Origin: Acinetobacter bereziniae LMG 1003 = CIP 70.12
GTDB lineage: Bacteria > Pseudomonadota > Gammaproteobacteria > Pseudomonadales > Moraxellaceae
NCBI RefSeq assembly: GCF_000368925.1
Contig: NZ_KB849754.1
Location: forward strand, 211,498 to 251,494
Reading direction: 5' to 3'
DNA length: 39,997 bases
Made by a program: the position numbers and the translations under genes. Shown here one piece after another: positions 1-7,286 of the stretch. Numbering within the stretch: position 1 is the first letter of the stretch; the number at the start of each line of letters is the position of its first letter. The notes under the pieces were generated by a model. That model was not told the origin of the DNA. It did no database searches and saw only the letters and a program-made list of their open reading frames with translations.

Positions 1-183
1 TTATGGCGCAGCGTGAAGCATGAGGAAGTCTATTTGAAGGCTTACGATACGGTTAAACAAGCGAAACAATCAATTGCTGAATATTTGGATTTTTATAACA
101 TGATACGTCCTCATTCAAGTTTGAATAAGGCAACACCGGATGAATTTTATGATCAACATTTACTAAAAGTAATGGCAGCATAA
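1..183 (+). CDS. IS3-family transposase OrfB, C-terminal part
   Basis: Sixty codons are visible, entering from beyond the left edge and ending in TAA. The protein contains LWRSVKHEEVYLKAY and, further on, FYNMIRPHSSLNKATP. This is the typical end of IS3-family integrase-core transposases (rve domain, after the catalytic Glu), where the RPH-x-LN-x-TP block is highly conserved. It lies just inside the terminal repeat of the element. The N-terminus, most of the DDE core and the OrfA-OrfB frameshift region are not in the window. Confidence 0.85.
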   Translation, partial: LWRSVKHEEVYLKAYDTVKQAKQSIAEYLDFYNMIRPHSSLNKATPDEFYDQHLLKVMAA

Positions 184-250
184 TTTAAATATTTAGAGCG
201 GATTTATCACTTATAAAACTGAATTGAGTGGTCTAATTAACGGAACCACA
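1..250 (+). mobile_element. IS3-family insertion sequence, right end (partial)
   Basis: The window opens inside an insertion sequence. Its 3' end carries the transposase C-terminus and then a terminal repeat ending with GGAACCACA at 242-250. The reverse complement of this end (TGTGGTTC followed by TTAGACCAC-like sequence) matches the start of the element at 39754, so both edges of the window hold the same IS type in the same orientation. No target duplication can be tested because the other end of this copy is outside the window. Confidence 0.8.
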
Positions 251-252
251 TT

Positions 253-456
253 ATTCTGCGTGTTGAAATAGAAAGGAAAATTCATTTTCTGAATGAAGAT
301 ATCGGGTATGAACTGGTAAAGATACAATCCACGATTCATATTCAATCCCATGACTTTAAAGCGCAAAGCGTGTTGCAGATGCAGCTCTTATTCCGAGGAA
401 TTTTACACTGGTATCGCCCGCCGATAGAAACACCAGATCCGGCAGTCAGGACGTAA
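253..456 (+). pseudogene. 3' remnant of an unrecognised gene cut by the IS
   Basis: An open frame runs straight from the IS end to a TAA stop and encodes 67 residues, beginning ILRVEIERKIHFLNEDIG and ending ETPDPAVRT. There is no start codon with a ribosome binding site near the IS border. The simplest reading is the C-terminal part of a gene whose 5' half was separated by the IS. I do not recognise the family. A bidirectional terminator follows about 27 bp after the stop, which supports this being the end of a real gene. Confidence 0.5.
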
Positions 457-482
457 ATAACCATTCCTCCAGTTTAAATAAA

Positions 483-513
483 AAAACCTGCAGATTCGAT
501 GCAGGTTTTTTTT
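483..513. terminator. Bidirectional intrinsic terminator between the gene remnant and dsbA
   Basis: AACCTGCA and TGCAGGTT form an 8-bp perfect stem with a short loop. It is preceded by an A-run and followed by a run of eight T. It can therefore end transcripts from the left (plus strand) and from the dsbA-like gene on the minus strand. Confidence 0.85.
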
Positions 514-532
514 AGAGATAATCAATCGCGTC

Positions 533-1147
533 TTATTTGGCTTTACGCTCTTTTTCAATCAGGTAATTTACCACCTGAATTACTTTGGCATCATTGCCCT
601 GCACAATATATTTACCATTCACGGTCACCGCTGGTACACCGCTTAACTGATATTGAGCAGTCAAATTTTTTGCCTGAGCAATTTTTGACGAAATCGGGAA
701 TGATTTATAAGTCGTGTTAAATTTCTCTTCAGAAATACCATAACGGGTATAGAACTTGGCCAATTGTGCCTGTTCTAAAATTGGACGCTGCTTGTCATGA
801 ATATCATGGAATAACTGTAAATGTGCTTTTTGACGCACACCCAGGGCTTCTGAAACATAATAAGCACGTGCAGCCTGTTCCCAAAGCGGGTTCATTGCAG
901 CAGGTGTACGTACAAAACGGATATCTTTGGGTAATTTTTTCAACCAGTCCTGCATATGCGGTTCCAACGTGAAACAGTGACCACAGCCATACCAGAAGAA
1001 TTCACGTACCTCAATTTTGCCCGGTTTTTCGACTTTGACTGGTTTTGCGACCACCTGATAGTCCTGACCTGCCACAAAATTGGCCATAGCATTGCCTGAA
1101 AAGGCCAAAACAGATGCGGCAACAGCTCCTAAAAGGAATTTTTTCAT
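533..1147 (-). CDS. dsbA: Thiol:disulfide interchange protein, DsbA family
   Basis: A periplasmic thiol oxidase of 204 residues, which introduces disulfide bonds into exported proteins. The N-terminus MKKFLLGAVAASVLAFSGNAMA is a clear Sec signal peptide with an AMA cleavage site. The thioredoxin-fold active site CGHC lies at about residue 55 (FFWYGCGHCF), and the cis-proline motif is GVPAV near residue 168. The length is typical for DsbA. It is transcribed alone on the minus strand, with a terminator directly downstream. It may serve as an extra copy that helps fold exported metal-resistance or mating proteins, but the sequence does not show its substrate. Confidence 0.9.
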   Translation of the reverse strand: MKKFLLGAVAASVLAFSGNAMANFVAGQDYQVVAKPVKVEKPGKIEVREFFWYGCGHCFTLEPHMQDWLKKLPKDIRFVRTPAAMNPLWEQAARAYYVSEALGVRQKAHLQLFHDIHDKQRPILEQAQLAKFYTRYGISEEKFNTTYKSFPISSKIAQAKNLTAQYQLSGVPAVTVNGKYIVQGNDAKVIQVVNYLIEKERKAK

Positions 1148-1394
1148 TGGGATTATCGTCCTCTAAATCATTATGCTTAGTGTATGGGTTCACTATAAAT
1201 CAATTATGCCGGTTCCGTTTTCATGCTGCGAACTTTTGTGCTATCAGAACCGCTACATTAAAGTATGCGACTGATTTTAAGTCAGTTAATATGGCCATTC
1301 GACCGCTATGTGTTTTTAGATAATCACAAAAGTTAAACTTTGAGTAATAAAAACGGTTATAATTTCTACGATTAAAACGTAGTGGTCAAACCTA

Positions 1395-1690
1395 CAGTAA
1401 ATATTAGCTTCTTACTATTCTCTTCAGTAACAGCCGCGTGGCTCTGAGAATGATCTTCTGACATACAATAGTTTCCTTATTCTATTTACGATTAGCTGAG
1501 AGACTTGAGTAAGCCTCAATATTTCTGCTAAAAATTGCTTACTATAATTGGTCAAGAAGCTTTCTTTTCATTTATCCACCGGGACAATATTGGTAATAAA
1601 ACCAACATAAGAAGGGTTGATGAGATAATTCCTCCAATAACCACATTTGCTAGTGGGCACTTTACTTCTTTCTCCAATTCCAATGCCTCC
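1395..1690 (-). pseudogene. Decayed copy of the czcD 5' end / czcA 3' end junction
   Basis: This stretch aligns in order with the junction at about 36180-36450. First comes the reverse complement of a CDF N-terminus (TCTTCAGTAACAGCCGCGTG compared with TCTTCAGTAACAACCGCATG). A degraded version of the hairpin between the genes follows, and then the czcA 3' end (CTTTCTTTTCATTTATCC is identical). Many substitutions and small indels destroy both frames. It is therefore an old second copy of a CDF-RND metal efflux locus of which only this remnant survives. Its outer borders are approximate. Confidence 0.75.
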
Positions 1691-2314
1691 CTAACTAATT
1701 AGAGAGTTTTAAGCATTATTACATGAATCTTTCCAGTACTATTGTTGCAAATATACTAAGTTGCATATTTATTCCTGCCTATGTATAGGAGCATATGTAA
1801 CCCTAAAGTTTAAAATAGTCTTTTCGGATTATTTAAAAATTTGAAAATGGTAAAGAATAAATTAAAAACAATAAATATATTTATCATTCGATTTAAAAAA
1901 ATTAATTAATCTTAGTTACACCATACTAAAAATAACTAATTTTTAGTTTTCCTAGTTATATGTGCTTCATTATAATTTTGAATTAATTCTCTTCACACCC
2001 TTTGCTTTTTTCATTGTTAATTATTTCTAAATTTTTCTCTAAGAAACGAAGTCCCCCATCAGCAAAACTACTGGTTGAAAAAACTATAGTAAAAATAACT
2101 AAAACAATCTTCATATATATATTATTGAATCTAATCATATCTTGGACCAAAAAATAATTTCTTCATATACTAATTCCTAGATATATACACCTAAATGACA
2201 ACCAAATTACAAATTTGTAATTTTGTTAAGGTTTGTCCTAAAAAAAATAAATTAATACTATTTTAACAAAGATAAGTCGTTGCTGAAAAATTTGAATTGT
2301 AAGGGATTTAATTA
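1691..2314. other. AT-rich stretch, nothing firm apart from one small ORF
   Basis: No family-level gene, RNA or strong terminator is seen between the efflux-gene remnant and the IS6 element. The base composition is very AT-rich. The only candidate gene is the 43-residue secreted-looking ORF listed separately. The rest is probably decayed plasmid backbone. Confidence 0.5.
1983..2114 (-). CDS. Possible 43-residue exported small protein
   Basis: The frame encodes a protein starting MKIVLVIFTIVFSTSSFADG. A basic residue, an 11-residue hydrophobic core and an SFA/D junction look like a Sec signal peptide. The predicted mature part is only about 25 residues, charged, with a single Cys near the C-terminus. 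No good ribosome binding site precedes the ATG, and the region is AT-rich, where such frames arise by chance. I do not recognise a family. The signal-peptide pattern is the only support. Confidence 0.3.
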   Translation of the reverse strand: MKIVLVIFTIVFSTSSFADGGLRFLEKNLEIINNEKSKGCEEN

Positions 2315-3133
2315 GGCACTGTTGCAAATAGAGATTTGAGTCGATGATGTTCCCTTTAAAAAGTACTTAGAGACCGAAAACCCTGTTGATTAGACACACT
2401 TCACCCTGAGGCTGACCATAATAAAATGACGATGCTTGTCCTTTACGTAGTGCACGCATGACTTCAATACCTTTAATTGTGGCATAAGCCGTCTTCATAG
2501 ATTTGAATCCTAATGTGGCCCTGATGATCCGCTTTAGCTTGCCATGATCACATTCAATCACGTTATTTTTATACTTAATCTGCCTGTGCTCAAGGTCTGG
2601 TGGACATTTACCTTCCCGTTTTAACCGTGATAAAGCACGTACATATGTGGGTGCTTTATCCGTGTTGATCACTTGTGGAATTTGCCACTTCTTCACATTA
2701 TTTAAAATTTTTCCAAGAAAACAATATGCTGATTTGGTATTACGTCTAGAAGAAAGATAAAAATCAATGGTATCGCCACGTTGATCGACTGCACGATACA
2801 GATAAGACCATCGTCCATTCACTTTTACATAGGTTTCATCAATATGCCACGAGCTCAGATCTGTAGGATTACGCCAATACCAGCGTAAACGTTTTTCTAT
2901 TTCAGGAGCATAACGTTGAACCCAACGGTAAATAGTCGTGTGATCAACATTCACACCCCGTTCGGCCAGCATTTCCTGCAGTTCACGATAGCTAATGCCA
3001 TATTTACAATACCAGCGCACAGCCCAAAGAATGATTTCGCCCTGAAAATGCCGACCATGGAAAGGATTCATATGCTGCACCTTTAGCTAAAACAGTCTTC
3101 AGCTTACCATTCGTGGTTATTTGCAACAGTGCC
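2315..3133 (-). mobile_element. IS6-family insertion sequence (IS1006/IS1008 type), complete
   Basis: The element is 819 bp and bounded by 16-bp perfect inverted repeats GGCACTGTTGCAAATA and its complement. It has one transposase on the minus strand. The flanking octamers (TTTAATTA and CTTACTTC) differ, so no target duplication remains. This is common when IS6-family elements have made cointegrates or adjacent deletions. Its right end abuts the stop codon of the CDF transporter gene. Confidence 0.9.
2367..3071 (-). CDS. tnp: IS6-family transposase
   Basis: A DDE transposase of 234 residues, matching the usual IS26-like length when started at ATG 3071 (MNPFHGRHFQGEI). A GTG nine bases upstream would add three residues. 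The N-terminal helix-turn-helix region contains YGISYRELQEMLAERGVNV. The catalytic triad is visible as WHIDETYVKVNG, VINTDKAPTY and the Glu of NNVIECDHGKLKR. The protein catalyses replicative transposition and targeted cointegrate formation. Nothing suggests inactivation. Confidence 0.92.
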   Translation of the reverse strand: MNPFHGRHFQGEIILWAVRWYCKYGISYRELQEMLAERGVNVDHTTIYRWVQRYAPEIEKRLRWYWRNPTDLSSWHIDETYVKVNGRWSYLYRAVDQRGDTIDFYLSSRRNTKSAYCFLGKILNNVKKWQIPQVINTDKAPTYVRALSRLKREGKCPPDLEHRQIKYKNNVIECDHGKLKRIIRATLGFKSMKTAYATIKGIEVMRALRKGQASSFYYGQPQGEVCLINRVFGL

Positions 3134-3134
3134 C

Positions 3135-4427
3135 TTACTTCAAAGCCAAAATCTTTCGAGCACCATTAAGCACGAATAAAGAAACCAGGATGCCAATGAT
3201 TAAGTCTGGGTAAGCTGATCCCGTCCACGCCACGAGTACACCGGCAAATATAACGCCCATATTTACCACAACGTCATTCGCCGAGAAAATCCAACTGGCT
3301 TTCATATGTGCGCCATCTTCTCGATGACCAGAAATAAGATATAAGCATGTCACGTTAGCTATAAGTGCGAGCAGGCCAATAACAATCATGAGCGTTGATT
3401 CTGGCTCGCTTCCAAACATGAATCGTCTAATGACATCAATAATCACGATGACAGCAAGTAATAACTGAATCCAACCTGCGAAATGGGCTGCTTTCACTTG
3501 ATATTTCGCAGCTTTTCCGACGGCATATAGCGCAATACCATAAACGGCTGCATCGGCAAACATATCTAGAGAATCAGCAATCAATCCTGTAGACGCAGCA
3601 ATAATTCCGCTGATGAATTCTATAAAGAACAGTAGAGCATTAATGCCTAATAACAGTTTAAGTACTTTAGCTTGTCTCACAGGATCAGGTTCATTAGGTA
3701 TATCGCCTGTAGAAAGCTGTGTTTCATCAAGTTTCGCCCCAAAACCCAGTCCTTCAAGTTTGGCCGTAATTTGCTGACTCCCTTCATTATGGAAGACTTT
3801 CAGTTTTCGATTGGGAAGATCAAAAGTAAGACCTTTAACTGCTTCAATATCTGCAAGAGCCATACGGACCATTTGCTCTTCAGCAGAGCAATCCATTTTA
3901 GGAATGGTATAGGTACTTGTTTGCTTAGCCTGTTGATTGCTTATATAAGTTTCAGTCTTCACAAGCTTTGCACCAAAACCCAAAGCTTCAAGTTTGGTAG
4001 TTATATTTTCATCTTTTTGATTATGTAGAACCTTTAAAGACCGGTTAGGTAAATCAAAGATGAGTTTTTGAACACCATCAATTGAAGATAGCGCCATACG
4101 AACCATCTGTTCTTCCGCAGAACAATCCATTTTGGGAACTAAGTATTCACTCATGTAGTGCGAATCTTTTAAAACGTTTTCAGTGCTTAAATTTTCTTTG
4201 GGATCAGAACCACAACAGGATTGAGCGGTATCTTCACAACTGTTTGAAGTGTTACAGCAAGGAGATGAAGATTTTTCTTCTTCCTCTTCACCACAACAGC
4301 TAGGCGTATTATCACAATTCTTTGAATTGCTTGCTTCTGCAATTGATGGATGATTTTCTTGTTGAGATTTCTTATCTTCGCATGGTGTTTCTTTACTACA
4401 TCCACAGCCACTCATAGTTATACCCAT
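3135..4427 (-). CDS. CDF-family heavy-metal efflux protein with Cys-rich N-terminus and two HMA-like domains
   Basis: An inner-membrane cation diffusion facilitator of 430 residues, predicted to export Cd/Zn-type divalent metals. The first 75 residues hold about 11 Cys, including CC pairs. Two similar HMA-like domains follow (about 94-160 and 170-235), each with PKMDCSAEEQMVRMAL, so one Cys replaces the usual CxxC. The C-terminal half is a six-helix CDF core with DSLDMFADA in TM2 and NDVVVN in TM5. The cytoplasmic C-terminal domain usual in CDF proteins is missing: the protein stops soon after TM6, and the stop codon sits 1 bp from an IS6 end. Start choice is uncertain, because a second ATG at 4415 (MSGCGCSKE) is equally plausible. 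It is divergent from a CadR-like gene. Confidence 0.8.
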   Translation of the reverse strand: MGITMSGCGCSKETPCEDKKSQQENHPSIAEASNSKNCDNTPSCCGEEEEEKSSSPCCNTSNSCEDTAQSCCGSDPKENLSTENVLKDSHYMSEYLVPKMDCSAEEQMVRMALSSIDGVQKLIFDLPNRSLKVLHNQKDENITTKLEALGFGAKLVKTETYISNQQAKQTSTYTIPKMDCSAEEQMVRMALADIEAVKGLTFDLPNRKLKVFHNEGSQQITAKLEGLGFGAKLDETQLSTGDIPNEPDPVRQAKVLKLLLGINALLFFIEFISGIIAASTGLIADSLDMFADAAVYGIALYAVGKAAKYQVKAAHFAGWIQLLLAVIVIIDVIRRFMFGSEPESTLMIVIGLLALIANVTCLYLISGHREDGAHMKASWIFSANDVVVNMGVIFAGVLVAWTGSAYPDLIIGILVSLFVLNGARKILALK

Positions 4428-4451
4428 TAAAAAAATTTATAAACTTTGAAT

Positions 4452-4482
4452 ATTAGAATCCCTATAGTTACTATAGAGTCAA
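4452..4482 (-). promoter_or_regulatory. MerR-type promoter/operator of the CDF gene
   Basis: On the minus strand there is a -35 TTGACT (4477-4482) and a -10 TCTAAT (4452-4457), separated by 19 bp. That spacing is the over-long one typical of promoters activated by MerR-family regulators. The spacer contains the dyad CTATAGTTACTATAG (4462-4476). The predicted transcript begins about 20 bases before the first CDF start codon. Confidence 0.8.
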
Positions 4483-4505
4483 GATTTTTTGGAAATACCA
4501 ACTCA

Positions 4506-4898
4506 ATGCATTTAAAAATTGGTGAACTCTCTAAAAAAACCTCATGTTCAGTATTAACAATTAGGTTTTATGAAAAGGAAGGTTTAATTCCGGAACCCGA
4601 AAGAACGGAAGGAAATTACCGCCTTTACGATATAGGCTATGTTGAGCGAATTAAGTTTATTTTGAATTGCCGAACTTTAAATATGAGTTTGAATGAAATT
4701 CGTCAATTACTCACCTATAAAGATAATCCCAAGAAAAATTGTTCAGATGTGAATGAATTAATTGACTTACATGTCAGTGCTATCAGAGAAAATATAATCA
4801 AGCAACAAAAGCTTATTGAACAACTATCTGATTTAAGAGGTACTTGTGATGGCTTATGTACAATTGACCAATGTGGAGTTCTAAAAAATCTAGCTTGA
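4506..4898 (+). CDS. cadR: MerR-family Cd/Pb-responsive regulator, CadR/PbrR type
   Basis: A transcriptional regulator of 130 residues with an N-terminal winged helix (KIGELSKKTSCSVLTIRFYEKEGL), a dimerisation helix, and metal ligands. The ligands are an NCSDV Cys after the helix and the C-terminal CDGLCTIDQCGVL, the pattern of CadR/PbrR sensors. ATG 4506 is chosen because the upstream in-frame ATG at 4446 would start inside the MerR-type promoter; GGAAAT precedes the chosen start. It is divergent from the CDF efflux gene and should activate it when cadmium, lead or zinc binds. The exact metal is not shown by sequence. Confidence 0.85.
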   Translation: MHLKIGELSKKTSCSVLTIRFYEKEGLIPEPERTEGNYRLYDIGYVERIKFILNCRTLNMSLNEIRQLLTYKDNPKKNCSDVNELIDLHVSAIRENIIKQQKLIEQLSDLRGTCDGLCTIDQCGVLKNLA

Positions 4899-4929
4899 TT
4901 ATCTAGACCTATGCTTTTTTCAAAAAATC

Positions 4930-5153
4930 GGCACTGTTGCAAATAACCACGAATGGTAAGCTGAAGACTGTTTTAGCTAAAGGTGCAGCATATGAATCCT
5001 TTCCATGGTCGGCATTTTCAGGGCGAAATCATTCTTTGGGCTGTGCGCTGGTATTGTAAATATGGCATTAGCTATCGTGAACTGCAGGAAATGCTGGCCG
5101 AACGGGGTGTGAATGTTGATCACACGACTATTTACCGTTGGGTTCAACGTTAT
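4930..5153 (+). mobile_element. Truncated IS6-family element (5' 224 bp)
   Basis: It begins with the terminal repeat GGCACTGTTGCAAATA and continues through the transposase start as far as WVQRY. It then stops abruptly and unrelated sequence leading to the higBA terminator follows. By eye, all 224 bp match the end of the complete IS at 2315-3133 in inverted orientation. The two copies therefore bracket the cadmium regulator/transporter pair. Confidence 0.9.
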
Positions 5154-5161
5154 ACGAATCT

Positions 5162-5190
5162 AAAAATGGGAGCCTATAGCTCCCATTTTT
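5162..5190. terminator. Intrinsic terminator downstream of higBA
   Basis: A perfect 12-bp stem, AAAAATGGGAGC with GCTCCCATTTTT, has a 5-base loop. The A/T tails make it usable in both directions. It lies 4 bp from the higA stop codon and ends the minus-strand toxin-antitoxin operon. Confidence 0.9.
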
Positions 5191-5194
5191 ATTG

Positions 5195-5497
5195 TTAAAC
5201 GTTGAATCCTATATGTTTTCCTGTTGGAAGCTCTACATCAATACGGAGCTTCCCACCCATTGCCTCAACATACTTTTTCATGGTTGAAATCTTAAGATCA
5301 TTGCCACGATTTTCTATTGCTGAAAGCGATGGCTGTTTTATTCCCAAAGTTTCAGCAAGCTCTTTTTGAGAAATTTCGAGTTCTTCACGAATAAGATGAA
5401 GCTGATTTTCTAGCAGTAATTCATCAGCCATTTTTTGAATACGGGCTTGGCTCTCTGGAGAGCGGCTAGCTAACAATTCTTGCAGAGTCTTAGCCAT
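5195..5497 (-). CDS. higA: HigA-type antitoxin, XRE helix-turn-helix
   Basis: An antitoxin of 100 residues that neutralises HigB and represses the operon. The Xre/Cro helix-turn-helix lies at about residues 38-75 (ISQKELAETLGIKQPSLSAIEN), followed by KISTMKKYVEAMGGKLRIDVEL. This is the pattern seen in HigA2-like antitoxins, whose helix-turn-helix sits in the C-terminal half. It overlaps the toxin gene by 8 bp, toxin first, which is the order typical of higBA. A terminator follows at once. Confidence 0.88.
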   Translation of the reverse strand: MAKTLQELLASRSPESQARIQKMADELLLENQLHLIREELEISQKELAETLGIKQPSLSAIENRGNDLKISTMKKYVEAMGGKLRIDVELPTGKHIGFNV

Positions 5498-5846
5498 TAG
5501 ATTTATCTCCTAGGGTAGTGAGATGAAGTTGGTATTGTTCATCTGCAATATCCAGCATGTCTTTATAAAAACGCTTTTTACCGCCTTTATCAGCAATACA
5601 TAGAACAATAGCCTGTCGTAAGGGATCAAATGCGAAGAAAGCTCTTAAGGGTCTACCGCGATGTTGAACGCGCAGTTCTTTCATATTGGTAAATTTAGAC
5701 TCATACACAGTATCTACTAAAGGGCGGCCTAAACTCGGCCCCTGCTGCTGTAGAACAACCAGGGCAGCTAGGACCTTCTCTTGAGTAGATTCATCTTGCT
5801 GTTCAAGCCACTGATTAAATAGATCTGTCGTAATGACTGTCCACAT
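5490..5846 (-). CDS. higB: HigB/RelE-superfamily toxin
   Basis: A predicted mRNA interferase of 118 residues in the phage-derived Gp49-like/HigB group of the RelE superfamily. Recognisable blocks are MKELRVQHRGRPLRAFFAFD and VLCIADKGGKKRFYKDML, with the conserved basic residues on the beta-sheet and C-terminal helix. It would cleave translated mRNA when HigA is lost, stabilising the replicon. It is first in the operon and is preceded by a perfect operator palindrome. The pair closely resembles HigBA systems common on Acinetobacter plasmids. Confidence 0.87.
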   Translation of the reverse strand: MWTVITTDLFNQWLEQQDESTQEKVLAALVVLQQQGPSLGRPLVDTVYESKFTNMKELRVQHRGRPLRAFFAFDPLRQAIVLCIADKGGKKRFYKDMLDIADEQYQLHLTTLGDKSNG

Positions 5847-5856
5847 ACCACAACCA

Positions 5857-5880
5857 AAATATAGATTATAGTCTATATTT
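5857..5880. promoter_or_regulatory. Palindromic operator upstream of higBA
   Basis: AAATATAGA and TCTATATTT form a perfect dyad around a 6-base centre, starting 10 bp upstream of the higB start codon. The position and symmetry fit autoregulatory binding by HigA or the HigBA complex. The AT-rich dyad would overlap the promoter. Confidence 0.75.
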
Positions 5881-5924
5881 TAGAGGCATTATGCTTGTTT
5901 TGCAAATGAGAAATGATAGGCAAT

Positions 5925-5955
5925 AAAAAACCCCGGCATCCTGCCAGGGTTTTTT
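5925..5955. terminator. Intrinsic terminator, bidirectional
   Basis: A stem of CCC-GGCA and TGCC-GGG is flanked by a run of six A and a run of six T. No intact gene lies directly on either side apart from divergent higB, so it probably insulates the toxin-antitoxin cassette. Confidence 0.8.
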
Positions 5956-5956
5956 A

Positions 5957-6391
5957 TTGGAACATTAGGTCTCTGTGCTCTTGCGTGTCTTATATAGCGC
6001 CATCCTGGTGCTTATTTTTAATTATATGGAACTTCCTGTTCCTGACCACTTAATCATATGAAAATTCTACTGTTCCAGATAGCCGCAAAGGGCCGAGATT
6101 GATGTGAGCCAAAGCGTACAAAATAGCCTAAATTTCATCCACAGCAATTGGGGATAGTTTTCGCCCTAGAAGAGCTGAGAACATTGGGAAAATGCCAAAA
6201 TTGAGCATTTTTTAGACGATTTTATTGGCGAAAGATTACAAATCTGCTTAAAAAAACACGAGTTGTGAAAGCGTGTGTTTTCTGATCTTTTTGGTTTTGG
6301 TTTTATTGTGTCAAGTATATGATAAATAACACTATTTAAAAAGACTGTTATTCACCAATTAAAATGTCTATGCGATAAACCATTTAAAATG
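5957..6391. other. Gene-free stretch between the terminator and an IS6 element
   Basis: No credible coding frame, RNA or repeat is seen here. The sequence is moderately AT-rich and looks like truncated plasmid backbone, probably trimmed by the adjacent IS6 element. Confidence 0.5.
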
Positions 6392-7210
6392 GGCACTGTT
6401 GCAAATAGGCTGACATGATAAGCTAAATATCTTATTTATTTCGAGATACAGCAGATGAATCCCTTCCACGGTCGGCACTTTCAAGGTGAAATCATTCTTT
6501 GGGCTGTTCGTTGGTATTGTAAATATGGCATCAGCTATCGTGAACTTCAGGAAATGCTCGCTGAACGTGGAGTGAATGTTGATCACACCACAATTTATCG
6601 CTGGGTTCAGCGTTATGCTCCAGAAATGGAAAAACGTTTACGTTGGTATTGGCGTAATCCTACAGATCGACATTTATGGCATCTGGATGAAACTTACGTA
6701 AAAGTGAATGGCAAATGGGCATATCTATACCGTGCAGTTGACCAACGTGGCCATACTCTTGATTTCTATCTTTCTGCTAGACGAAATACCCATTCAGCTT
6801 ATTGTTTTCTTGGTAAGATTTTGAATCATGTCAAAAAATGGCAGATTCCACGAGTCATAAACACTGATAAGGCTCATACCTATGGCCGTGCTTTGTCGCG
6901 ACTAAAACAGGAAGGAAAGTGTCCTGAAGACCTGGACCATCGACAGATTAAATACAAGAATAACGTGATTGAATGTGATCATGGCAAGCTCAAACGGATC
7001 ATCAAGGCTACGTTGGGATTCAAGTCTATGAAAACGGCTTATGCCACAATTAAAGGAATTGAGGTTATGCGTGCTCTACGCAAAGGACAAGCTTCATTAT
7101 TTTATAACGGTAATATTCTAGGAGAAGTTTGGCTAGTAAATAGAGTTTTCGGTCTCTAAGCTTTTTTGAAGGGAAAATCATTGACTCAGATCCCTATTTG
7201 CAACAGTGCC
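6392..7210 (+). mobile_element. IS6-family insertion sequence (IS1006/IS1008 type), second complete copy
   Basis: The element is 819 bp with 18-bp perfect terminal repeats GGCACTGTTGCAAATAGG and its complement. Its transposase differs at several positions from the copy at 2315-3133, so it is a related but distinct IS. The flanking octamers TTAAAATG and GTCAAAAC do not match, so no target duplication is left. It lies 38 bp from the Tn21-like terminal repeat of the mer block, the arrangement described for aberrant mercury transposons of the pKLH2 family in Acinetobacter. Confidence 0.92.
6455..7159 (+). CDS. tnp: IS6-family transposase
   Basis: A DDE transposase of 234 residues starting MNPFHGRHFQGEI. 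The N-terminal helix-turn-helix is the same as in the first copy. Catalytic Asp residues lie in WHLDETYVKVNG and VINTDKAHTYG, and the Glu in NNVIECDHGKLKR. Differences from the first copy (TDRHLWH for TDLSSWH; a different C-terminal segment, LFYNGNILGEVWLVN) mark it as another IS6 member. The frame is intact and probably active. Confidence 0.92.
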   Translation: MNPFHGRHFQGEIILWAVRWYCKYGISYRELQEMLAERGVNVDHTTIYRWVQRYAPEMEKRLRWYWRNPTDRHLWHLDETYVKVNGKWAYLYRAVDQRGHTLDFYLSARRNTHSAYCFLGKILNHVKKWQIPRVINTDKAHTYGRALSRLKQEGKCPEDLDHRQIKYKNNVIECDHGKLKRIIKATLGFKSMKTAYATIKGIEVMRALRKGQASLFYNGNILGEVWLVNRVFGL

Positions 7211-7248
7211 GTCAAAACTGCAAGTATGCAGTCTTGACCAGGCATCTA

Positions 7249-7286
7249 GGGGTCGTCTCAGAATTCGGAAAATAAAGCACGCTAAG
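7249..7286. repeat. 38-bp terminal inverted repeat of a Tn21/Tn501-type (Tn3-family) transposon
   Basis: The sequence starts GGGGTCGTCTCAGAATTCGG and ends AAGCACGCTAAG, the known terminal repeat of the Tn21 group on the merR side. Only this end is visible. No matching second end and no tnpA/tnpR were found after the mer genes, so this is a remnant of a larger transposon. Confidence 0.88.

Noticed and set aside
2307..3141. Target-site duplication for the first IS6 copy
   Set aside because: The flanking octamers TTTAATTA and CTTACTTC do not match.
5857..6391. Second plasmid dif site flanking higBA
   Set aside because: No sequence with both Xer arms and a 6-bp centre was found upstream of higB.
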